Shown piece by piece: positions 45,201 to 64,000 of a DNA stretch of 64,000 nucleotides. How positions within the stretch are numbered: position 1 is the first letter of the stretch; every line of letters starts with the position of its first letter. A model generated the notes under the pieces. It saw only the letters and a list, made by a program, of their open reading frames with translations, had not been told where the DNA came from and did not search any database. The translations under genes were made by a program, and so were the position numbers. Source of the stretch: Piscicola geometra (Eukaryota; Annelida; Clitellata; Hirudinida; Piscicolidae); contig OX030960.1 in the NCBI GenBank assembly GCA_943735955.1, positions 3,357,233 through 3,421,232 of the forward strand, in the 5' to 3' direction.

Positions 45201-45787
45201 TATTGACTCATTGTGTCAATCTGTATTGTCAGTATACAACTGTCTGCTTGTTTTTGATGCCTATTTCATATTTACTTGCTCTATCTTTTGTGTTCGTAAC
45301 CTGAGTATCAAAATATTGTTCTGTTTTGAACACTTTGTCATTTTATTTCTAATGAATTATGATTCTAGTATGTTTATATCTTCACCCCTTATTGTATTTG
45401 TGTTTGTACCTGCGACTGTACCTCGTTTAAATGTACTCTAACATCAATTTAATTCACACAAAAAATAGTTTTTTCATACATTTAACAAAGTTTAAATTAA
45501 ATGTAAAACTGTTTTTTTAAGAATGTTGACAGGGGGAGTGGTGGGTGAGACAGAAACGCTTAAAAACGAGCTAAAGACGTATTCATCAATGTCATTAATG
45601 GAAGTTGACAGTCATAAAAATGGAGTTGATATTGCATTAATCTTAAGCTTTCTACGTGACATATTGTGCTGTTAGCTCTTTTATGGACCAGCCAGGGTAT
45701 GACAATGACTGTCTCAAAGGCATAGTAGTTGAATGCGGATGTTAGGGGTTATACGTTTTTGGGGGTTTTAATTTGATAATGATGGTG

Positions 45788-45968
45788 AACGGGTAGCTGA
45801 GTCGGCAACGACTCTCGGCTTGACCAATAATGAAAGGTCCTAGGTTCAAGTGCAACCAATGCCCTCGTTACACAAAGGCGCAAATGAAAATATGCAGCCT
45901 AAGTGGCCTGGAAGCCCGTTTGGGTTATACGCCACTATAATAATGCTCGTCATTATTATTATTATGAA
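45788..45968 (+). mobile_element. tRNA-derived SINE-like element
   Basis: Carries an RNA polymerase III A box (TAGCTGAGTCGG, 45794-45805) and B box (GGTTCAAGTGC, 45843-45853) at tRNA-like spacing, then about 90 bp of unrelated body and an (ATT)n tail near 45950. The tRNA half does not fold into a complete tRNA, which fits a SINE rather than a gene. Confidence 0.55.
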
Positions 45969-46381
45969 AAAAATTGACCTTGCTGCTAATAAACTTTGCA
46001 AATCAATCAATAAGTGAAAATCTGTAGGATTGAATGGCAAAGTATGTACAGTTCTTAATAATTCACTTACAGGGTTGTGGGTGTTGGAGTCAAATAGTTT
46101 GGTTCTGCTTCAATATTATTAGCAATCCAACGTTTTAAACACCCACAATTTTTTAACTGAGTGTTTAAATCATCAGATTTTTTTAATGAAAGTTTATATA
46201 TATTTTTTTATACAAAAGACAACTAATCAAGTTTTTTGAAGCTTGCTTACTACGTTGATTAAAAACGTTACTTTATATTTTCTTATGTTGTATTACAGAA
46301 TAAATCTATAGAAAAACAAAATCTTGAGACGTCCTATTCAAATGCATTTAAAACAGACACACTGCTAGGACTGAAGCTATA

Positions 46382-46620
46382 TATATATGGGTGTGTTTCG
46401 TCCCATTTTGGAATGGGGCTGCGCAATAGGAACTTTATAACAATTGTTACTTTTTCAAAGAATCTAACCTCACCCTAACCCAAAATCTTTTCTAGTTATA
46501 TAGTGCGCAATTTAAGGATTGGGCACAAAAAAGAAGAATTAATAGATATTTTATTGTAAAGTTTCTTGAATTTGTGTCATTCTTGAATGGAATGGATTCT
46601 AAAATGGGACATATATATTG
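46382..46620. repeat. MITE-like fold-back repeat
   Basis: The ends are inverted copies: TATATATGG..TCCCATTTTGGAAT on the left against ATTCTAAAATGGGACATATATA on the right, with further inner pairing (AACTTTATAACAAT against ATTGTAAAGTTT). About 235 bp, no coding potential. Looks like a short non-autonomous DNA element. Confidence 0.45.
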
Positions 46621-46639
46621 CAAGATGCATGTATACATG

Positions 46640-46970
46640 TCAGAGGCGGCGATCTTCTGCAAATCTTGGGAGGGTTCCACCCAGCATGGACGATCCTGGG
46701 GGGGTCTTGGGGCCCAGACCCCCTCCCACCCACTTAAAAACATTTCAAACCTTATGTTTTGATACGAATATTCAAGTAAGCAAAGAATAGTTTAGTTTTA
46801 TACAGTTATCACTATAACTACACATATTCACAATGTATTACTATATAAACATTCTGTTTTATGCCATGGTTGACGATTATGATCGTATCAAAACAATAGT
46901 TTAAAAAAAAATTGAAATGTGGGGCGGTCCGGGCCCCAAAACCCCCCCAGGATTGCCGCTCATATAAAAA
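46640..46970. repeat. Inverted repeat with GC-rich arms
   Basis: Left arm around 46669-46720 (GATCCTGGGGGGGTCTTGGGGCCC) reappears reverse-complemented at 46921-46966 (GGGCCCCAAAACCCCCCCAGGATTG). GC-rich arms are highly unusual for this AT-rich region and suggest an inserted element. Confidence 0.5.
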
Positions 46971-47079
46971 TATTAATGCCTATTTATAATGCGCCAAGGC
47001 ACGCAACTGAGGCGCCACTCACATGACGTGTGAAACACCGCATCATATACACTAGGTATATGATAGCTCACGGTTGGCT

Positions 47080-47150
47080 GAAAAGGGATTCAAAATGGCG
47101 ACCTTTAAGTTGCTGGTCCAACGACTTTACCATCTAAGCCAACCCGCTCA
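47080..47150 (-). mobile_element. tRNA-derived SINE-like fragment
   Basis: On the minus strand: A box TGGCTTAGATGG (47141-47130), then about 35 nt on, a B-box-like TTTTGAATCCC (47095-47085). The acceptor stem does not pair properly, so not a working tRNA gene. Confidence 0.45.
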
Positions 47151-48020
47151 TGATACATGGAGTATAGATAACAAAATAAATACAAATAAATTTCAAATAC
47201 TTCGTTTATAATATGATTTTGAGTTATTTTTGTTTCTCCGAAATCTTCAAATAGCACAACAATCGATGAATGAGATGATATGGTACTCAGAGATTAACAC
47301 ATGGAAACCACTTGTACTGGTAATGAAGAGATTGCTGATTCTTGGATGCTGGAAGAACAAGAAACCTTAGAGTTTGAAGACTTGCATTTAGTGGGTTAGC
47401 ATCAAAGCTTTGCCTTGATTTATTGTTATTCTTGGTCGTTCAAAGTACATTTATTTATATTATGACAAGCTTATTTAATTGGACAATTATTGCTTGGCAA
47501 ACGAGTTTTATGATTCCTTAATGGCAGCCAAACTGCATACATGTATTCTCTTCTAGGAATCTACACTGGATACATGATAATATGTCGTATAAGATTCTCA
47601 AGAAATCTCAAGAGATTTTGCACTTCTCAGGCTTTTTCAACACTTAGTTATTTCCATATTTTTCGTAAGCATACTATAAACCTATATTCATGTTTCCACG
47701 TTCATTGAGGAGTCGTAAAAAAAGCTTACAATGCTGGTCTTATTCAAGTATTACCTTTTATAACTTCTTATGTAATAAACGTCACAAGATATGGAAATCA
47801 ATTGAGAAGATTCGTTTGAAATTGAAAGAAAAACTCCCTACCGAATGTGTTACGTTTTTCATCAATAAGTTTCTCAATACGCGATACATATCTTTTGTGA
47901 AAACTAAATATTCATTTTTGGATTTTATTTTATTATTGCTACCAGAATAAATTTTCAAGAATTTAAACACGTTTCGCTATAATTTAATATAAATTCAAAC
48001 AAAAGCACTGGTTCATCTCT

Positions 48021-48026
48021 TTTATT
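48021..48026 (-). terminator. RPS3A polyadenylation signal
   Basis: TTTATT on + (AATAAA on -) about 42 nt after the RPS3A stop codon, a typical short ribosomal-protein 3' UTR. Confidence 0.7.
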
Positions 48027-48067
48027 GGCGACCAAATCGACAGATCACACACACACATGCACATGCC

Positions 48068-49390
48068 TCAAACACTGTCGACCACAGGAGGCTCATAGTT
48101 GGCAGGCCTGTCGATCCTGTGAGCACCATCAGCTCCTCCGGCTCCAGACGCTCCACCACCCTCTCCATGCAACTCGAGCAACTTACCAACGTCAAACTTG
48201 GGCTTCTTGAGGATCTTGACTTTCCTGATGTAGACATCGTGCAGTGGGTAGATTCCCTGGCAGTACTTCTCAATGTCCTTGCCAATGCTGTCAGGAATCA
48301 GTTTGTTGACGACTTCCTTGAGGTCGTTTGAAGTCACCTCGCGGATCATCGTCTCTGTCATCTTCTTCCTGATCGCCCTCACTTGGGTGCTCTGTGCGTA
48401 AGAGGTTTTCTTGATCTGGTTCTGTCGCTTGGTGGTGAAGCCAATGCAGAAAAGTCTAAGAAGGTAGCCGTCTGTGGTCCTCACATCCACATTGGCTTCA
48501 ATCAGTGTCTATAGAAAGTGGAGAAGAATAAATTATATGGTAAGTAGAAAATAAAAAAGTAAGATTTAATTATTAAATTTTAATAAAATGAATGGAAATA
48601 TGAAAATACTTCTTAGAATAAATACATTATAACATTTTATTTATAAAAGATATTATTAAATACAAAACATCACCTGCCACTTCTTGACCATGGACCTGAG
48701 TTTGTCAGTGGTCATGTTCATTCCGTGGAAGTTGGTCAGCACCTGCTTGCCTTGCACCTCCTCAGAGATCAGCTTGAACTTCCTGAAAGCTACTTCATCG
48801 TCCTGAAGATCAGCCAGAGACACTTCAAAAACTCTTCCCTTGAGACCCTCAGATGCGATTTCTTTGAGTAAAGTTTTACAAAATGAAAAGTTGGAAAAAA
48901 AATTGCAGAGTAAAAAGCAAAGTTTGTAATAATATTTTAAAACCTTACTTGTTCCTACGGTTCTGGAGACAATTGTCTTTCCGATGTTGCGGTTCTTGAA
49001 CATCAATGGTGCCTTTACATCGTACCAATCCTTCTTGGAGAAAGGATCGACTCTGAAGAATACATTTTAATTGTCTTAGAACTTCACTTCAACGCTGATA
49101 AGTGTTTAAAAGTAACTACACGCACACTAAATATGGTATTTGTGAGCTTCACGGCTGATAACTTTATTGAATACAACATTAAAATGTGTTACTTAATTTG
49201 TAAGATTACACTTTTATGAATTGATATGAATATCAATCTTCATCCATCGCCACAGCCTATTTTTATAAAGATGCACATATATAATAATATAATGAAGTGA
49301 AAAATGATCTTTTAAAATACAATCTTACATCTTCTTTTTAGTGCCCTTTTTTCCTCCTTTTGACAGCCTCTTATTTTTACCGACAGCCAT
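48068..49390 (-). CDS. RPS3A: 40S ribosomal protein S3a (eS1), complete
   Basis: Four exons: 49390-49329, 49052-48949, 48861-48674, 48508-48068. They join in frame to 264 aa, the same length as human RPS3A. N-terminal [15 protein letters not shown], then [69 protein letters not shown] and C-terminal YEPPVVDSV are hallmark stretches. eS1 is a component of the small ribosomal subunit platform near the mRNA exit. Introns are short and AT-rich and, unlike CLUH introns, free of long repeats. The gene is divergent from XBP1; ATGs are 467 bp apart. I looked for a C/D snoRNA in the introns (vertebrate RPS3A hosts one) and found none. Confidence 0.97.
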
Positions 49391-49405
49391 GATTGGGATT
49401 AGTTT

Positions 49406-49419
49406 AAAAAAGGAAAAGG
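49406..49419 (-). promoter_or_regulatory. Candidate 5'-TOP pyrimidine tract of RPS3A
   Basis: Minus strand reads CCTTTTCCTTTTTT about 15-28 nt before the ATG. Ribosomal-protein mRNAs typically start with C followed by 4-14 pyrimidines (TOP), controlled by mTOR/LARP1. Start site itself is not visible. Confidence 0.5.
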
Positions 49420-49712
49420 CTTATGGTATGTCTAACACCAAAGTTATTTGTTTATTTTAATTTTTAGCTCTTAACTTTTTTAAACAGTATGAATATTCTT
49501 ATTAAATATGTTTTTTCAAAATATAAAATATATGTGTTTTGTTCTCATTTCAGAATGAAATTTTAGATGTTTTTATATATTAAACTTGCTTTTTTAAATA
49601 AATGATTTCTAAACTATAATAAATGATAACATTTGAAATGTCATGTTATTTAATTGAATGAATGAATAATAAAAATTTTATCATTTAAAACCCATTCATT
49701 ATAAATGCCCAT

Positions 49713-49731
49713 CCAATAAGGAAGTTCCACG
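49713..49731 (+). promoter_or_regulatory. Perfect ERSE (CCAAT-N9-CCACG) upstream of XBP1
   Basis: CCAAT at 49713-49717, exactly nine bases, CCACG at 49727-49731. This is the full endoplasmic-reticulum stress response element consensus bound by NF-Y plus ATF6/XBP1 in animals. It lies 127 bp before the XBP1 ATG, in the orientation seen in ER-stress promoters. Confidence 0.7.
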
Positions 49732-49857
49732 CTGGCAGTTTCGCCCTATGAAACGGAATCGTCCGGCTTTTTGATTAATATAACCCGATTAAAATTATAT
49801 TTATTCAAAGGAAAGTTTAATTTTCCAGTTTTTAAAATTTAATTGTACAAATCTATA

Positions 49858-51569
49858 ATGATAGCACCAAAAAAGATACAGCTGGTTGCCAGGATGTCGA
49901 ATTCCAATCCAGTAACCCTCATCAAGCCACAACTAATAATCTCAAAAATAAATAACTTCTCTCCTGACTATTCTAATAAAATATTTGAAAACCAAATGGC
50001 TATCATAGATGCGGACGAGGGATCCGACAACGAATCAATTGTTTCCTCAAATGATGGAGTCGTCAGGAAAAGAAAACGACTGGACAACCTCTCATACGAG
50101 GAAAAAATTCTCAGAAGGTATCATTTAATGACTTTTTGTTCTCCAATTTTAATGAAATATTTGCCAAAGAACCAACAATGTTAGTAACATATGGTTAAAT
50201 AAGACTAATAATAATAATACTATTTATGAAACAGAAAATTGAAAAATAGAGAAGCCGCTCAGTCTGCTAGAGATAGGAAAAAACAGAAGATGGTAGATTT
50301 GGAAAGAACGATTATTTCTCTAGAGAACAGAAACAAACAGCTGACTATTGAAAATTCAACATTGAAAAACTGTACCGAAGTTCTTCTAGAAGAAAATAAA
50401 CGCCTGAAATTACAGCTAAATATATCACCTTCTGATACAACTATCAAGTAATTTTTCCCTGAATATTTCAGTTGATTTCATCATTCTTTCAAAATGCGTT
50501 TAACTATACATACCAACCACCTTTACTACCCTATTATACAGGCACGAAATGAAGCCTCAAATAATCCACATCAAGAAGAGAAAACTCGATTCTCTTCCTG
50601 CCAAGGCTCCACAAAGAGTGCTAATAACATCGTCGAATGGCACCTCATTGAAGAGTCTCTCAAGGAACATCCAGTGCTTCACGACCCCGTCAGAGGTGTC
50701 AGAGTACCATGACGTCGTCACCACGGCAAACAATTCGGAGCAGTCCGTGCAGACGTATCCAGGTCTGTTTTGAATGTTGCTTTGTGAAGATTTGATTTCT
50801 TTATGTTTTGTTTATGACATTTATAAAAGTATTTTTTAATGTTTTTGATAATCACCACAGACTTTGCAATGATCGACAGCAGTGTCATCAAGCAAGAAAC
50901 ACTCTCTGAGATGTCTGACTACTGCAGCAATCAATCAGAAAATGACGAAATTAATGATGAATCATTTGACAACACAAATAACACATTGAATAACATCAAC
51001 AACAACAAAACAAACAATACATTGATCAACAACAACAACAACAACAACTTAACAAACAATAAATTGATCAACAACAACAACAACATTATGAGCAATGGTG
51101 AAGCGTTTCGAGTGTCAGAAGGCAGGAGCAAGTCGGCAGCACTTGCTCCTCTGCAGAAGGAACTCTCCTGCCTGCTGACACTGCGACTCACTTCCCTTGT
51201 CTCCGCCATCGCATGCAACTCCATCCTCTTGGCCCTATGGTTCTTTCCCCTTTTTTTCAATATTAAAAAAAAACTTTTAAATAATTTTTTAGGCATTCAT
51301 AGTGCTATTGCGCAAAAAATTCTTTTAATCCATTTGCTCTTCTTCCAACCAGGATGTTTCTGCTGCTGAATGTCTCGAAGGAGGCACATGCACTGCAGCC
51401 GGAAGAGTCCAAATGGCACGACGATGCCGTGCCACTGCGCCACAAGAAGCCCTCAACTCGACCACCACCGTCACGTCATCGACGTTTGAGTGCTTCGGAG
51501 AAGCGACCACGCAGTCTGAGGCGCTGGTGGGGCCGACACCAGAGGAACTGGAATCCTACAGCGAACTGA
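49858..51569 (+). CDS. XBP1: XBP1, unspliced form (XBP1u) with arrest peptide
   Basis: Same exons, but keeping 51137-51153, ends at TGA 51567-51569: 429 aa. After codon 324 it reads through a strongly hydrophobic stretch (about 336-365; LLTLRLTSLVSAIACNSILL continuing into ALWMFLLLNV), matching the position of human HR2, which tethers the nascent chain and mRNA to the ER membrane. The last residues are WGRHQRNWNPTAN. The vertebrate XBP1u pausing peptide ends WGRHQ-x2-W-x-P-x2-N, so spacing and 8 of 13 residues agree, including the terminal Asn. Exon 5 is thus translated in two frames depending on IRE1. Confidence 0.85.
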
Positions 51570-52027
51570 TGACCTTCGACGACCTCGAGTCTGTTGACCC
51601 TGTTGGCTGCAAGTCTTTTGAGGCCTCTTCCTGTGGCGACGATGCCGGCTACATCTCGTCCACCTCCTCCTCGAACAAGCCAGACGCTAGCGACTACAAG
51701 CGCCTCTCCGATGACGAGGTGCTCGAGACGCTCCTCTCTGAAATCCTCAACAGTCCCCTAGCCTCAAAAGACCAGCCCTCAGACGCTCAACAGGATCATC
51801 ATCATGACTTTGACGTGGAGTCGTTCTTGCAAGTGGATTACCCTGACACGCAATCACCCCACTCCCCCTTCAGTCCCTCCTCTACACACCTCGCCTCATC
51901 TCCCCTCTCCCTCCCTTCTCCAAGCAGGTTCTCCTTCGAGGAGAATGAGGACTACTTCAGTGATGGCGTCTTTGATTTGAACAACCTCAGTGACACCACC
52001 TCTATCGATTTATTCTCGCTTCGTTAA
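49858..52027 (+). CDS. XBP1: XBP1, spliced form (XBP1s), UPR bZIP transcription factor
   Basis: Exons 49858-50117, 50235-50447, 50542-50762, 50861-51239, 51353-52027, with the IRE1 intron 51137-51153 also removed: 576 aa. The basic region KLKNREAAQSARDRKKQKM (88-106) follows RKRKRLDNLSYEEKILRR; a leucine zipper runs to about 150. An Asn-rich tract lies at about 260-305. After the IRE1 junction (codon 324) the frame shifts to an acidic, Ser/Asp-rich activation domain (LESYSELMTFDDLES; C-terminal DYFSDGVFDLNNL). On ER stress IRE1 cuts the mRNA and a tRNA ligase rejoins it; XBP1s then activates chaperone and ERAD genes. ATG 49858 is the first in-frame ATG. An ERSE lies upstream. Human XBP1s is shorter (376 aa); the extra length is mostly linker. 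Confidence 0.95.
51121..51172 (+). promoter_or_regulatory. IRE1 double stem-loop and 17-nt unconventional intron of XBP1
   Basis: Loop 1 CGGCAGC (51134-51140) sits on a perfect 8-bp stem (51126-51133 with 51141-51148). Loop 2 CTGCAGA (51151-51157) sits on a 4-bp stem (51147-51150 with 51158-51161). Both fit CNG|CNGN with cleavage after the third base: after 51136 and after 51153. The intron 51137-51153 is 17 nt; human 26 and fly 23 leave the same remainder of 2 modulo 3. An outer 8-bp helix (51121-51128 with 51165-51172) can close the structure. Stems 1 and 2 share two bases, so they may exchange. Confidence 0.9.
51528..51566 (+). other. XBP1u translation-arrest peptide coding segment (dual-coding)
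   Basis: In the XBP1u frame it codes for WGRHQRNWNPTAN and then stops. In the XBP1s frame the same bases code for part of LVGPTPEELESYSELM, which aligns with the equivalent part of vertebrate XBP1s. Both frames look constrained. Confidence 0.75.
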
Positions 52028-52119
52028 TTTATTTAATTTAAAGAAATTATTGACAATATTTAATTCTAGTGTCTCCATGACACTTACATGCATGCATGTT
52101 TCATCTCATTGTTATTCAA

Positions 52120-52125
52120 TTTATT
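52120..52125 (-). terminator. Candidate SART3 polyadenylation signal
   Basis: TTTATT on + (AATAAA on -), 338 nt beyond the SART3 stop. It lies upstream of the XBP1 signals, so the two 3' UTRs would overlap. Confidence 0.35.
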
Positions 52126-52244
52126 CAAAGTTATTTAATCGATTATGTACATTTCTTCTGATCATTGTTAGTGATTTCAATTACGTTTTGCCACTTCCAA
52201 CAACACTACAACATTGAAATTCCACCTGTAGGTAATCCACTTGT

Positions 52245-52250
52245 AATAAA
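52245..52250 (+). terminator. XBP1 polyadenylation signal AATAAA
   Basis: First AATAAA after the XBP1 stop (218 nt). Alternatives lie at 52343-52348 and 52376-52381. Confidence 0.55.
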
Positions 52251-52462
52251 CGGACCAAATGTCTTTTTCACGAATTCAGATACATCTTGAAAATGGTCAT
52301 CACTTTGGTGATACGAACGCATAATACAAACTAAACTAAAATAATAAAGTCTCACATTTAAACTCACATTAAGGTCAATAAATATCATAATTAAGATTAT
52401 TTATATAATGAAAATTAGTTTCGTAAAAACAATATTTGAAGACAAAACAAGATACGCTGATG

Positions 52463-64000
<11,538 letters not shown>

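Larger units (their letters stand above)
40970..48015. other. 7-kb intergenic region with dispersed repeats
   Basis: No convincing gene. Holds a CA repeat, two tRNA-like SINE pieces and two fold-back elements listed separately, plus GAT runs near 41105-41160. Short frames (for example 43169-43414, 44476-44739, 45169-45441) lack homology or splice context. This region is also upstream of the esterase gene, so its promoter should lie just above 40900. Confidence 0.5.
49391..49857. promoter_or_regulatory. Shared divergent upstream region of RPS3A and XBP1
   Basis: Only 467 bp separate the two start codons, so both promoters must lie here or overlap untranslated exons. The region is AT-rich with a less AT-rich island at about 49705-49770 that holds the ERSE. 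A bidirectional arrangement is inferred from geometry only. Confidence 0.65.

Noticed and set aside
47080..47150. Functional tRNA gene on the minus strand
   Set aside because: Boxes A and B present, but the acceptor and T stems do not pair; fits a SINE remnant.
48509..49328. snoRNA in RPS3A introns, as in vertebrates
   Set aside because: No convincing C box (RTGATGA) plus D box (CTGA) pair on the transcribed strand.

Overview
The window is animal nuclear DNA: AT-rich, with many short introns bounded by GT..AG and with heavy microsatellite and minisatellite load. Protein sequences look like a protostome invertebrate. A hairpin at about 7962-8036 carries a 19-nt core identical to what I recall of miR-1992, a miRNA family described in lophotrochozoans (annelids, molluscs), so a lophotrochozoan is the best guess. 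I cannot name the species.

Layout. Positions 1-11800 are largely intergenic, with a 1.8-kb minisatellite next to the miRNA-like hairpin. Positions 11825-29576 (+) hold CLUH, an RNA-binding regulator of nuclear-encoded mitochondrial mRNAs, in 35 exons that join in frame to 1341 residues. Positions 31914-34560 (+) hold a RING/B-box/coiled-coil (TRIM-type) protein. Positions 35840-40897 (-) hold a secreted-type, single-pass carboxylesterase/cholinesterase-like protein with the catalytic triad apparently kept. Positions 41000-48000 are intergenic, with a CA repeat, two tRNA-derived SINE-like pieces and fold-back repeats. RPS3A (48068-49390, -; 264 aa) and XBP1 (49858-52027, +) lie head to head across a 467-bp shared upstream region. 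SART3 (52463-64000, -) runs off the right edge, so its 5' end is missing. It meets XBP1 tail to tail with only 435 bp between stop codons.

The most striking locus is XBP1. It keeps the full unfolded-protein-response mRNA circuit in readable form: a perfect CCAAT-N9-CCACG ERSE upstream; two CNG|CNGN stem-loops that define a 17-nt IRE1-type intron; a spliced frame (576 aa) with an acidic C-terminus; and an unspliced frame (429 aa) with a hydrophobic segment and a C-terminal peptide of the vertebrate XBP1u translation-arrest type. The last exon is therefore read in two frames.

The second system-level pattern is that introns of CLUH (+) and SART3 (-) are filled with repeats whose polarity follows transcription. 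G-rich/GT-rich arrays sit just after donors and C-rich/CA-rich arrays just before acceptors, in opposite orientation on the two strands. TRIM, esterase, RPS3A and XBP1 introns largely lack them. A degenerate hAT transposon (61930-62994) sits in a SART3 intron. CLUH (mitochondrial mRNA fate), RPS3A (ribosome), XBP1 (ER stress) and SART3 (U4/U6 snRNP recycling) are housekeeping or stress genes. Nothing suggests they form a cluster with a common task.
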